A DNA stretch of 64,000 nucleotides. Source: Paraburkholderia rhizosphaerae. GTDB lineage: Bacteria > Pseudomonadota > Gammaproteobacteria > Burkholderiales > Burkholderiaceae. The stretch lies in the NCBI RefSeq assembly GCF_004366595.1, contig NZ_SORE01000014.1:62001-126000 (forward strand), in the 5' to 3' direction. A program made the position numbers and the translations under genes. Within the stretch, counting starts at the first letter, position 1. Every line of letters starts with the position of its first letter. Positions 18,244-27,004 of this stretch are shown in pieces. The notes under the pieces were generated by a model. The model did not search any database. It was not told where the DNA came from and worked only from the letters and a program-made list of their open reading frames with translations.

Positions 18244-19299
18244 ATGAACTGGAATCGCGCATTCACGGATCTGATCCGCAATGGTCGTCCGTCCTACTGG
18301 GGTAACTGGACGCTTTCGCCGAAACTCACCCCGGGCGCGGTCGGCATCATTACGCCGGACACCGGCGACTTCACGCTCGTCAAGGAAGCGACGCCCGGCG
18401 TGACCGTCAGCAGCCGGACGGTGCCGAATCAATGGAAACTATCTTCGAATAATGTCCACCGCACGGAAACCAATGTGAATCTGGATGGATCGGGTACCGA
18501 TCCGGATACCGGCACGAAGGTCAAAGCAGGCGTCGAAGTGAAGTGGGAATTCGCGTCGGTCGGCTCGATCGCATCGGAATTCGGTATCGCGTCGGAGGCA
18601 TACATCAGCGATCTGACCACGTTGACGAAGCCCGACACGCTGAAGTGGCTCGCCGAACAGGCGCAATCGGTCAGCATGGGTTCGGGTGGGCATATCTCGC
18701 AAGGGTTCGGCGTGGTCACCAGCACAGTCTTCGCGCATAGCGGACTGAACGTCGGCTCGCAGGACACCAGTTCATCGTTCTCGCTGACGGGCTCCGCCAG
18801 CGCGATTCATGACATGCTGGGCGGCGTCAACGGCAGGGGGTCGTTTCTTTCAGCCACGCAGAACAAGAGCGTCGATCAGCACTTGTGGCCTTTCAAGGCC
18901 GAAGAAATCGCCGCCAGCCCGATTCCGATCGCATACACGGTCGCATCGTTCGACGGCTCGCTGCTGATTCCGAACTGGATCACCCGCCTTGGCGCATTTG
19001 AAATCTACTTCAACAACAAGCCTGGCTGCACCTACGTGACGCAAATCAAGCTCGCGTACGACACGCCGCAGGGCAAGCGCAATGACGAGTTTTCGCTTTC
19101 CGGCGGCATTTCGAAGACGGTCGGCAATATTCCGCTGAACGCGACGAACATCCATGTGGATGTGAAGTTCAAGGGCGTGATGAACGATGACCACTACGCG
19201 TTCAATTGGCCAAGCCCGTTGGGCCAGTGGCTGACCGGCCGTCGTGAAATCGAAATGACCGGTGTCTGGCCGGGCTCGACCCACGCTCGCGAGTTGTAA
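18244..19299 (+). CDS. Unrecognised 351-residue, beta-rich, glycine/serine/threonine-rich protein
   Basis: Strong start: AAGGAG then ATG at 18244. No signal peptide and no long hydrophobic segment. The N-terminus (NGRPSYWGNWTLSPKL, then PGAVGIITPDTGDFTLV) is aromatic and glycine-rich. The middle (~100-210) is Ser/Thr/Gly-rich with alternating hydrophobic residues, such as GSGGHISQGFGVVTSTVF and SSSFSLTGSAS. The C-terminal ~110 residues look like a beta-sandwich (CTYVTQIKLAYDTPQGKRND, then NIHVDVKFKGVM). The amphipathic Ser/Thr/Gly stretches recall the membrane-insertion segments of beta-pore-forming proteins, but I cannot assign a family. It is divergent from the double-HTH regulator and sits in a lower-GC patch. 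Confidence 0.75.
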   Translation: MNWNRAFTDLIRNGRPSYWGNWTLSPKLTPGAVGIITPDTGDFTLVKEATPGVTVSSRTVPNQWKLSSNNVHRTETNVNLDGSGTDPDTGTKVKAGVEVKWEFASVGSIASEFGIASEAYISDLTTLTKPDTLKWLAEQAQSVSMGSGGHISQGFGVVTSTVFAHSGLNVGSQDTSSSFSLTGSASAIHDMLGGVNGRGSFLSATQNKSVDQHLWPFKAEEIAASPIPIAYTVASFDGSLLIPNWITRLGAFEIYFNNKPGCTYVTQIKLAYDTPQGKRNDEFSLSGGISKTVGNIPLNATNIHVDVKFKGVMNDDHYAFNWPSPLGQWLTGRREIEMTGVWPGSTHAREL

Positions 19300-19582
19300 G
19301 CGCGCGCGATTGCCGGCCGCGTAGACGTGCTCACGCCAGGCGCTTGTCGCCTGGTGATCGAGTTCCCGTAACCGCCCACGCTGCGCAATCCCGCTCGACG
19401 ACGGAATCACGATATCGAACCCTGCGCCCGCCGTGTTCGATGCGCGCGTTTGCGGCCATCGATCTAAAAAACACTCCGCTCGCTGGCCTTGTTCATCGAT
19501 TTGTTATCTTTCAGTCTCGGGCCGCATTCCGCGCCTCTCTATCGTCCTTCAACCGATCCACGCCAACACCCGGGAACGCCTG

Positions 19583-20527
19583 ATGCCGCTTCGCCTTCCG
19601 CCGCTATCGTCGCTGCGTTTTTTCGAAGCGGCCGCGCGGCATCTCAGCTTCAAGCTCGCCGCGGCGGAACTGCACGTGACGCCGAGCGCGGTCAGTCATG
19701 GCATCGTCGGCCTCGAGCAGGCGCTCGGCGTCGAGCTGTTTGTGCGCGAACCGCGCGGACTGTCGCTGACGCCGGAAGGCAAGCAGTATTTACCGTATAT
19801 CTCCGAGGCTTTCGCGCTGATTGCGATCGGCACACAGCGGCTGCCCGACCGGCGCGCCGACCGCACGATCGCGGTCAGTTGCGCGCCGACGCTGGCGATG
19901 CGCTGGTTCGTGCCGCGCCTGGCGCGCTTTCGCGACAGCTGGCCAAACGTCAATGTGACGGTCGACACGTCACGCCGTCTGATGGGTTTTCCGGCCGATG
20001 GGTTCGATTTCGCCCTGCGTCTAAGCCGCGGGCCGGTCGCGGGTGCATCATGCGACCGGCTGTTCGGAGAACGGCTCGTACCCGTGTGCAGTCCCACGTA
20101 CCTCGACACATGGATCGCTGCGTCGGGAACCGGATCATCGGACGGAAGCCCCGATGCAAAACCGGACCTGAGACGCGCGACGCTGATTCACGTCGATACC
20201 GCGAGCGCCGACTGGCAAGCATGGCTCGACGGCGCAGGCTATAGCGGCATCGATGCAGCCGGCGGCCTGCACTTCGACACCGTGCAACTCGCGCTGGAGG
20301 CCGCCGCCGGCGGTCTTGGCGTCGCTATCGGGAGACTGCCGCTGGCCGATGCGGACCTCGCCGCGCGCACGCTCGTCGCGGCCAGCGACCGGATCGTCGA
20401 CGCTGAACCGGCGTACTGGCTGATCGGCGCGCACGGAGCCGATGCGCGCCCCGATCTGCTCGCGTTCAGGCAGTGGCTGCTCGCGGAAGCGGCGCTCATC
20501 GAACCGGTCGCGCGGGCGGTTGAGTGA
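19583..20527 (+). CDS. LysR-family transcriptional regulator, GcvA-like
   Basis: 314 residues from the ATG at 19583 (MPLRLPPLSSLRFFEAAARH). The N-terminal HTH has the GcvA-type sequence LSFKLAAAELHVTPSAVSHG, followed by LEQALGVELFVREPRGLSLT. A periplasmic-binding-like effector domain follows (CAPTLAMRWFVPRLARFRDSWP). Such regulators usually control an adjacent gene, and the MFS transporter 174 nt downstream on the same strand is the obvious candidate. The frame upstream of 19583 is not conserved-looking and has no start signal. Confidence 0.9.
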   Translation: MPLRLPPLSSLRFFEAAARHLSFKLAAAELHVTPSAVSHGIVGLEQALGVELFVREPRGLSLTPEGKQYLPYISEAFALIAIGTQRLPDRRADRTIAVSCAPTLAMRWFVPRLARFRDSWPNVNVTVDTSRRLMGFPADGFDFALRLSRGPVAGASCDRLFGERLVPVCSPTYLDTWIAASGTGSSDGSPDAKPDLRRATLIHVDTASADWQAWLDGAGYSGIDAAGGLHFDTVQLALEAAAGGLGVAIGRLPLADADLAARTLVAASDRIVDAEPAYWLIGAHGADARPDLLAFRQWLLAEAALIEPVARAVE

Positions 20528-20701
20528 AAGGAAGAAGCAGAAAGCAGCGGCAGTGAAAGCGGACTCAAAAGCAGGCGCCCCAACCCCCGGTGATCAGGTG
20601 ACCCGGCGCGCAGGTGAAAATCTTTCACCCGTCGTCAAAATCTTTTCCTTTGCTGCCACTACGCATCGCTGCCACTATCGCGGCGAGGAGGAGACACCAC
20701 T

Positions 20702-21964
20702 ATGTCGACGGCCATCCGCAGTCATTCGCTATCCTTGAAAACCCATCTGACGCTGGTGATCGTCGCCGCTGCGCTCGTCATGAGCGCAGCGATGGGCGTG
20801 CGGCAAACCTTTGGTCTGTTTATCGGGCCGTTCTCGTTCGACCGCGGCGTGCCGGTCACGCTGATCGCGTTTGCGATCGCGCTGCACAATCTGGTATGGG
20901 GCTTTGCGCAGCCGTTCGCCGGCGCTGCGGCCGACCGTCACGGCGCCGCGCCGGTCGTCGCGTTCGGCGCGGCGGTGTTCGCGGCGGGTCTTGCGATCGC
21001 CGCGTCCGCATCGTCGGGCTGGGCGCTGGTGCTCGGACTGGGTGTGCTGGTCGGAATCGGCATCAGCTGCACGAGCTTTGGCGTCGTGCTGACCGCGGTC
21101 GGTCGCGTCGCCACGACGGAACAGCGCAGTCTCGCGATGGGCATCGCCAGCGCCGGCGGCTCGCTCGGGCAAGTGCTGATGGTGCCGCTCGCGCAAGCGG
21201 TCCGGTTGAGCGCGGGCGTCAGCACGTCGCTGCTCGTGCTTGCATTCGTGATGCTGATTGCAGCGCCGCTTGGTATTCTGCTCGATCGTCGCGGCGCGCG
21301 CGGCGCCGCCGCTGCGACGTCCGTCCCCGCAGCAACGTATGACCACAGCCCGCCCACGTCGTTGCGCGACACACTCGCGCACGCATCGCGGCATCGCGGC
21401 TATCGGCTGCTGACGCTCGGCTTTTTCACCTGCGGCTTCCAGCTCGCCTTCATCGCAACGCATCTGCCCGGCTATCTGTTTCTGTGCCATATGCCGATCG
21501 GACTCGGCGCGACCGCGCTATCGCTGATCGGCCTCTTCAATATGGCCGGCAGTTGGGCATGCGGCTGGCTTGGCGGGCGCTTTCGTCAGCAAATCGTGCT
21601 TGGCTGGCTGTACCTGATCCGCGGCGCGACGATTGCAGCGTTTTTCCTGCTGCCGAAGTCGACCGTCTCGGTCGTGCTGTTCGCGGCCGTGATGGGCCTC
21701 ACCTGGCTGGGCACCGTGCCGCTGACGAGCGGACTCGTCGCCAAGGTGTTCGGCACGCGGCACCTGGGCACGCTGTTCGGCGTGTGCTTTCTGAGCCATC
21801 AGCTCGGCTCGTTTCTCGGTGCATGGCTCGGCGGCTTTGTGTTCGACATGACCGGCTCGTATTCGCTGATCTGGGGCGCCACGGCGTTAGCCAGCGTGTT
21901 CGCGGCGGCGCTGCACTTTCCGATCGACGACACGGTCGTGGACGGCACGCGATGCATGACATGA
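20702..21964 (+). CDS. MFS transporter, monocarboxylate/oxalate (OFA)-like
   Basis: 420 residues with 12 predicted membrane helices and a strong GAGGAGGAG ribosome binding site. Features: GVRQTFGLFIGPFSFDRG in helix 1, the loop 2-3 motif GAAADRHGAAPVVAFGA (G-x-x-x-D-R-x-G-x-x-x) and the second-half equivalent GWLGGRFRQQIVLG. These fit the Major Facilitator Superfamily, with the overall style of OFA/monocarboxylate transporters. Substrate is not deducible. Probably regulated by the LysR protein encoded just upstream. Confidence 0.88.
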   Translation: MSTAIRSHSLSLKTHLTLVIVAAALVMSAAMGVRQTFGLFIGPFSFDRGVPVTLIAFAIALHNLVWGFAQPFAGAAADRHGAAPVVAFGAAVFAAGLAIAASASSGWALVLGLGVLVGIGISCTSFGVVLTAVGRVATTEQRSLAMGIASAGGSLGQVLMVPLAQAVRLSAGVSTSLLVLAFVMLIAAPLGILLDRRGARGAAAATSVPAATYDHSPPTSLRDTLAHASRHRGYRLLTLGFFTCGFQLAFIATHLPGYLFLCHMPIGLGATALSLIGLFNMAGSWACGWLGGRFRQQIVLGWLYLIRGATIAAFFLLPKSTVSVVLFAAVMGLTWLGTVPLTSGLVAKVFGTRHLGTLFGVCFLSHQLGSFLGAWLGGFVFDMTGSYSLIWGATALASVFAAALHFPIDDTVVDGTRCMT

Positions 21965-21988
21965 GCCGACGATGCGCGCGCTTATCCG

Positions 21989-22723
21989 TCAATGCGCAAG
22001 TGTTTGCGCGAGAAACCGTTGCGTGCGCGTGTGCGTCTTGTGCGACGCGTCGAAGAACTGCTCGGGCGGTCTGTCATCGAGAATGCGGCCGCCGGCCATA
22101 AACAGCACACGGTCGGCTATGGAGCGCGCGAACTCAAGCTCGTGCGTCACGACGAGCATCGTCATGCCTTCCTGCGCGAGATTCGCGATGATGCCGAGCA
22201 CGCTGCCGACCTGCTCCGCTTCGAGGCCCGCGGTTGGATCGTCGAACAGCATCACTTCGGGGTCCAGCACCAATGAGCGCGCAATGCCCGCGCATTGCTG
22301 TTGCGAACGCGACAGTTGATGCGGAAATTTCGACTCGGCGGCGCGCAATCCGACGCGTCCGAGCAGGGCGCGGCTGCGAAAGCTCGCTTCGTCACGCGAA
22401 CGGCGCAGCACCTGGGTTTGCGCAAGATCGAGGTTTTGCAGAACGGTAAGGTGTGAAAACAGGTGAACGCCCTGCAGCACGACGCCGACCCTCACGCGAT
22501 GCTCGGGCGCCACGCGGCGACCCGGACGCAAGGTCCGCGCGCCAATCGTGATCTCGCCGCGCTGGAACCCTTCGATGCCGTTGATGGTTTTGATGAAGGT
22601 CGACTTGCCGGCGCCGGCCGGCCCGCACAACACCGCGACAGCACCTTTGTCGAGCGACATGCAGCAGTCGTCGAGCACCAGGGTATCGCCATACCACTTC
22701 GACAGATGGTCAATCCGAATCAT
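21989..22723 (-). CDS. Orphan ABC transporter ATP-binding protein, GlnQ-like, with altered catalytic motifs
   Basis: 244 residues from the ATG at 22723 (MIRIDHLSKWYGDTLVLDDC). Overall it looks like polar amino acid importer ATPases: Walker A GPAGAGKST, Q-loop VVLQGVHLF, H-loop VTHELEFA. Two key motifs deviate. The signature is LSRSQQQC instead of LSGGQQQR, and the residue after the Walker B aspartate is Asp (LFDDPT) rather than the catalytic Glu. No permease or binding protein gene is adjacent, since the neighbours are an MFS gene (convergent) and an oxidase. It may be a weakly active or degenerating paralogue, or serve a permease encoded elsewhere. Confidence 0.82.
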   Translation of the reverse strand: MIRIDHLSKWYGDTLVLDDCCMSLDKGAVAVLCGPAGAGKSTFIKTINGIEGFQRGEITIGARTLRPGRRVAPEHRVRVGVVLQGVHLFSHLTVLQNLDLAQTQVLRRSRDEASFRSRALLGRVGLRAAESKFPHQLSRSQQQCAGIARSLVLDPEVMLFDDPTAGLEAEQVGSVLGIIANLAQEGMTMLVVTHELEFARSIADRVLFMAGGRILDDRPPEQFFDASHKTHTRTQRFLAQTLAH

Positions 22724-22796
22724 CACTTCACTCCAATCCGGCGCGCCCCCCACCGCGCGCGCGATACACGACGCAACAGCTGACACGGCACAACGC

Positions 22797-24185
22797 TCAA
22801 CGCATCGGTTTGATGTTCTGGTTGAGACTGAAGAAATTCGTCGGGTCGTACTTCGTCTTCAGTGCTGCGAGCCGCGCGTAGTTCGCACCGAACGCGACCT
22901 TGGCCTGGTCGGGCACTTCGTCACTGAAGAAGTTCGGCAGATACGCGCCGGTCGACTGAGGCCGCAGCGCATCGAATAGCGCGCGTGTCCAGCCGATATG
23001 CTGGTCGGTTTCCGCCGCATCGAGCCATTGCGCGGTCAGGTTGATGTTGTACTGCGGCGCGCGGTGCGCAAACGCGGTCTGTGTGGGTTCGACGCGGGTC
23101 GGAGCGCCGGCGTAGTACTCGATGATCACCGAGGTCAGCGGCGACGTCGTGCGCGCCGCATGCTCGATCAGCAGATCGATCGTGTCGTCGTCGATCGCTT
23201 TGACGAACGTCGATTTCCAATAGTTGTACGACTTGTCCGGGAACGACTGCTCGATCAGCGACTGCATCACCGGAAACGGCATTGGCTCGATGCCGTCGAG
23301 CACCGGCGTACCGAACTGCCGGATCGGCGCTAGCACGCGCTCGCCCTCGGCCACATCGCCGCAATAGCAGACGATCATCCCGACCACCGGCACGCCGTCC
23401 GGCGTCGAGAGCAGCGCCCCGTATGCAGTCAGCTCTTCGGGCGCGGTCTTCATGAAATCGCGGTAGTGGCGCAGCACCTCGCGCGCGTCGGCGCGCGGAT
23501 ACAGCAACAGCCCGCTCAATACGGTCTTCACTGGATGCGCGCGAAACACGAACGACGTCACGATGCCGAAATTGCCGCCGCCGCCGCGCAGCCCCCAGAA
23601 CAGATCGGCATTCGAATCGGCACTTGCGGTGACCAGGTCGCCATTCGCGGTCACGACTTCGCACGACAGCAGATTGTCGATCGTCATACCATACTTGCGC
23701 ACCAGAAAGCCGACGCCGCCGCCGAGTGTCAGCCCCGCGATGCCCGTTCCCGATACGACACCGGTCGGCACCGCGAGCCCATGCAGGTGCGTTTGCCGAT
23801 CGATATCCGCGAGCAGTGCGCCGCCTTGCACGTACACCGTGCGCGTTTCCGCGTCGACTGAAACGTGCTTCATTTGCGACAGATCGATCACGAGGCCGTC
23901 GTCGCACAACGAGCGCCCCGCGACATTGTGTCCACCGCTTTTCACCGCGACCAGCAAATCGTTCGCGCGCGCAAAGTTGACTGCGCGAATCACGTCGGAC
24001 GCGCTCGTGCAGCGTGCGATCAGCCCCGGATGTTTGTCGATGCTCGCATTCCAGATGGTGCGCGCCGCTTCGTAGCCTGCGTCGCCGGGCAACAATGCCT
24101 GCCCTTTGAATTCGCCGCGAAAAGCCGAAATGGCGTCGGGGTCGACGTGTTTTCCGTCGCGCTGCCTGAGCGTGGCCAGGTGCAT
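22797..24185 (-). CDS. FAD-linked oxidase with berberine-bridge C-terminus
   Basis: 462 residues from the ATG at 24185, with an ideal AGGAGG site. FAD_binding_4 domain: SGGHNVAGRSLCDDGLVIDLS, in which the His of SGGHN and the later Cys-free segment suggest monocovalent 8-alpha-His FAD attachment. Then GLTLGGGVGFLVRKYGMTIDNL and the nucleotide loop GGGGNFGIVTSF. The C-terminal BBE motif is YGANYARLAALKTKYDPTNFFSLNQNI (core Y-x-x-L-x-x-x-K-x-x-Y-D-P-x-N-x-F). Likely a cytoplasmic oxidoreductase for a sugar, alkaloid-like or aromatic alcohol substrate. Monocistronic, by appearance. Confidence 0.92.
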   Translation of the reverse strand: MHLATLRQRDGKHVDPDAISAFRGEFKGQALLPGDAGYEAARTIWNASIDKHPGLIARCTSASDVIRAVNFARANDLLVAVKSGGHNVAGRSLCDDGLVIDLSQMKHVSVDAETRTVYVQGGALLADIDRQTHLHGLAVPTGVVSGTGIAGLTLGGGVGFLVRKYGMTIDNLLSCEVVTANGDLVTASADSNADLFWGLRGGGGNFGIVTSFVFRAHPVKTVLSGLLLYPRADAREVLRHYRDFMKTAPEELTAYGALLSTPDGVPVVGMIVCYCGDVAEGERVLAPIRQFGTPVLDGIEPMPFPVMQSLIEQSFPDKSYNYWKSTFVKAIDDDTIDLLIEHAARTTSPLTSVIIEYYAGAPTRVEPTQTAFAHRAPQYNINLTAQWLDAAETDQHIGWTRALFDALRPQSTGAYLPNFFSDEVPDQAKVAFGANYARLAALKTKYDPTNFFSLNQNIKPMR

Positions 24186-24611
24186 TGATGTCCTCCTCGA
24201 AATGGGGTGTGACTTCGGATGGCGCTGGGGACAAACTGATTTTGCGGTTCGCACAAAAATGCCCGCGATGAAACAAGAACAGTTGACCTGGTCGCGTTAT
24301 TCCAGTTCTCGATCGGAAACTGCCGCCGCGTACCACGCATCGATCACCGTTAGCCGGTGCGCGCAAGTTCGCGACGGTTCGTTGGAGCGGCGAAAAACCC
24401 ACTTTCCAGCAAACGCTGACTTTGCGCGTGTGCAAACATGGGTAAACGAAGCACGAAGCCAAGCGATCCTAACTTCATTTTGATCGATGCCGCAGCAATC
24501 GAGGCCGTCGGGTGGATTACCGGTGTCCAAACTTGGCAGGACGGCACTCCCGCGCATCATGCCCGATAGCCAGATGTGACACGCTCGCCCGCTGTGCGCG
24601 AATAAGCCACA
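24186..24611. other. Intergenic region upstream of the FAD oxidase
   Basis: 426 nt. It should contain the promoter of the oxidase (reading left) and the end of the small-protein transcription unit (reading left from 25625). Open frames here overlap on both strands with no convincing start or domain. No repeat or terminator is clear. Confidence 0.4.
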
Positions 24612-24962
24612 TCAAACCGGCAATGGCAATGCCACTTTGGCGAGCGTGTTGATCGACGTGTAGATCGCGGTGACGATCGCGTTAAAAAGCCTTTGAACCT
24701 CGACGACGATCATGCCGATCAGCGTCTGCGCGAAACCCATCGCCATCTGCTTGAGGCCGATCAGGTAGAACTTGAGCTCGTCATCCGTGAACTGGTTCGC
24801 TTCGATCATGCCGGTGATCAACGCCGACTGATGCGCGAGCGACTGAAGCTGATTCTGCGCAAATCCTTCGATAGCCGGCGCGTCCTGGCCTGTCACGTTC
24901 TTGACCGCGGTTCCAATACTGTTGACGAACAGGTTCGCGGTGTCCTTGAGATCCAGTGCCAT
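24612..24962 (-). CDS. Hypothetical small helical protein (116 aa)
   Basis: The ATG at 24962 is preceded by AAGGAG at 5 nt, 9 nt after the stop of the lipoprotein gene, so the two form an operon. The protein is almost entirely predicted helix: MALDLKDTANLFVNSIGTAV, a Gln-rich middle (FAQNQLQSLAHQSAL), then a hydrophobic amphipathic segment (AMGFAQTLIGMIVVEVQRLF). No signal peptide and no cysteine. Function unknown. It could be peripheral to the membrane or packed against the lipoprotein partner. I do not recognise the family. Confidence 0.7.
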   Translation of the reverse strand: MALDLKDTANLFVNSIGTAVKNVTGQDAPAIEGFAQNQLQSLAHQSALITGMIEANQFTDDELKFYLIGLKQMAMGFAQTLIGMIVVEVQRLFNAIVTAIYTSINTLAKVALPLPV

Positions 24963-24971
24963 GGCTGCTCC

Positions 24972-25625
24972 TTACTTTCCCTGCCCCTGCCGGTCGAGGA
25001 AATCCTCGTATGCGAGCGCCTCAAACATGAAGTGCTGCACCTGTCCTTTGTTCAACAGCACATCCTCGGCGCGTAGTCCTTGCGCGCAGTCCATGCTTCG
25101 CATATAGGCCAAGCTTCGCGACGCTTGTGTCAGCGCCATCGCACTGGGGATCGGATTCTCACGACCCCCGTCCATCACCGGGCCTGCGCTCTGTATTGGC
25201 GCAGTGTGCTTGAGCTTCGCGGCGCAACGCGCCGCCATGCGCGCTTCGATCGCGGCAAGATCGCTTGCATCGGCATCCGAAAGCCTGGTTGGATACGCGT
25301 TCCGGTCTTTCAGGTACTGTTCTACCTTGCCGCGCAATGCATCGTCGGGAATCGGGCGGCTTTGCGATTGCAGCGCCAGCGCATCGAGGCTGCCAATAAT
25401 CTGGTCGTAGCGGTCCGCGCGTTCGGCGAACGTGTCGGCGGATGTACCCATACTGGTCGACGAGTAGAGACTCATGATCTCGCTGTTCACGTTGCGAATG
25501 CCGCTCGACAACGCCGGGTCATAGTCCGGCGCGAGTTGTACCGTGCATGCGGCGATTGACAACACGCTCGCGACGACACCGACCCACGCGCGACATAGTC
25601 TGCGAACGGAGCACAGTGGGCTCAT
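24972..25625 (-). CDS. Hypothetical lipoprotein (217 aa)
   Basis: Starts at the ATG at 25625 with TAGGAG upstream. The signal peptide ends in SIAAC (lipobox with Cys at about 27), predicting a lipid-anchored periplasmic protein. The mature part is mostly helical, with conserved-looking DYDPALSSGIRNVNSEIMSLYSS and later FEALAYEDFLDRQGQGK. The pattern of a lipoprotein with an N-terminal YDP segment and long helices is seen in several uncharacterised proteobacterial lipoproteins. It is upstream of, and probably co-transcribed with, the 116-aa helical protein. Function unknown. Confidence 0.78.
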   Translation of the reverse strand: MSPLCSVRRLCRAWVGVVASVLSIAACTVQLAPDYDPALSSGIRNVNSEIMSLYSSTSMGTSADTFAERADRYDQIIGSLDALALQSQSRPIPDDALRGKVEQYLKDRNAYPTRLSDADASDLAAIEARMAARCAAKLKHTAPIQSAGPVMDGGRENPIPSAMALTQASRSLAYMRSMDCAQGLRAEDVLLNKGQVQHFMFEALAYEDFLDRQGQGK

Positions 25626-25951
25626 GCCGAACTCCTATAGCCTGGGTGCCGTGTGGCGCGGAACGCGATTCGGATTGAGTTGACCGGGACTTTAATGATT
25701 TATTAAAGCGATTTCAGAATTTTTAAAATCACGCTTTATTGACTGAAAGATACATCCGCGGACGAAGATCTTTGAGTCATTCGATACGCGTATGTGCGCT
25801 ATCCCACAGTTCGCCGTATGAAAATAATTCCAATAAAGACGGTCTCACACGCGGATATAACACGCGGAAATAAATATCCGAACCGCTTACGATCGTGTTT
25901 CGACGTATGTGCGTGGCTTTACGAATGGCGAGACGTTAGCTTGCACGTCTA
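25626..25951. other. AT-rich intergenic region with an inverted repeat
   Basis: 326 nt, clearly AT-richer than its surroundings around 25690-25760. It holds an interrupted inverted repeat, TAAAGCG (25704-25710) and CGCTTTA (25732-25738), flanked by further A/T symmetry. It lies about 80-110 nt upstream of the lipoprotein start and could be its promoter or operator. The leftover part toward the lacI end shows nothing. Confidence 0.4.
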
Positions 25952-26977
25952 TCACGCATTGAACACCGTGCGCGGCACCGGCCCCACCGATGCACGCATC
26001 GTCACCGACACCGGAAACTCGCGCACGATATCCCACGACGTGCGATAGCAGCGGTTGATCAGCCAACGCACCGCGTTCTGCGTGAGCTCAGCAGTCGGAA
26101 TATGCACCGACGTCAGCGCGGGCGCCGCGTATGCAGCGGCATAGTCGTCGTCGTAGCCGATCACGGAAACATCGCGCGGCACGACAATGCCCGCCTGCTG
26201 AAATCGCGCGAGTGCACTGATCGCCATCGTGTCGTTCGCGCAGAATAGCGCGGTAAAGGGGCGCTTCATGTCCAGCAGCATTTGCGCGGCCGCGTAGCCG
26301 CCTTCCGGCGAGAAGTCCGACTCGACCAGTGGCACCGTTTCGCGCGCTATGCCGTGGCGCGCGAGTTCGTCGAAAAAGCCGGCGAGCCGCTCGATGTTGT
26401 CCGATGCGGTAAACGGCCCCGAGATGACCGCGATCTGCCGGTGCCCGTGTGCAAGCAAGGTCGCCGCGGCCAGTTCGCCGCCGCGGCGATGGTCCGCGCA
26501 GAACGACGCATCCGGCAGCGCGTCGAACGAGCGATTCAGGAACACGACGCGTGGGTGCAGCCGGTGCAGCACATGCAGATCTTCGTCATGCAGGTCGTGG
26601 CTGATCACGACCACGCCATCGCAGTCGCGGCCGATCAGAAAACGCACCGCTTCCATCGCCTGATCGCGCGGCGACGCCTCGCCGCAACCGGTCGCGACCA
26701 CCACATGGCGGTGCACCGCGCGCAGCTCCGTATCGGTTTCCTTCAGAATCGTGCCGTAGTACGAGCCGAAAAACGTCGGCACGAACAGGCCAATGATGCC
26801 GAGCGACCGCGTCGCCATCGCGCGCCCGATCGACGACGGCCGGAAATTCAGCTCCGCGATCGCCGCGTGCACGCGCGCGGCCGCATCGGCCGACACCGGC
26901 CCCTTACCGGAAATCGCGCGCGAAGCGGTCGACAACCCCACCCCGGCGCGCCGCGCCACGTCTTTCAGCGTTGCCAC
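25952..26977 (-). CDS. LacI-family transcriptional repressor
   Basis: 341 residues. N-terminal LacI HTH and hinge: ATLKDVARRAGVGLSTASRA, then SGKGPVSADAAARVHAAIAELNFRPS. A periplasmic-binding-like sugar domain follows (VFLNRSFDALPDASF, GYDDDYAAAYAAPALTSVHIP). It is the last gene of the beta-glucosidase/ABC operon, 27 nt after the ATPase stop. It is therefore likely an autoregulating local repressor that binds the palindrome at 32904-32923 in front of the operon. The inducer is presumably a beta-glucoside or its hydrolysis product; this is inference from the operon. Confidence 0.93.
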   Translation of the reverse strand: MATLKDVARRAGVGLSTASRAISGKGPVSADAAARVHAAIAELNFRPSSIGRAMATRSLGIIGLFVPTFFGSYYGTILKETDTELRAVHRHVVVATGCGEASPRDQAMEAVRFLIGRDCDGVVVISHDLHDEDLHVLHRLHPRVVFLNRSFDALPDASFCADHRRGGELAAATLLAHGHRQIAVISGPFTASDNIERLAGFFDELARHGIARETVPLVESDFSPEGGYAAAQMLLDMKRPFTALFCANDTMAISALARFQQAGIVVPRDVSVIGYDDDYAAAYAAPALTSVHIPTAELTQNAVRWLINRCYRTSWDIVREFPVSVTMRASVGPVPRTVFNA

Positions 26978-27004
26978 ACACTTGTCTCCGTCAGCGGCTG
27001 CTGG

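Noticed and set aside
22921-24462. 513-codon minus-strand frame overlapping the FAD oxidase
   Set aside because: Alternative frame of the FAD oxidase on the same strand; Arg-rich and without motifs, whereas the oxidase frame has FAD and BBE motifs.
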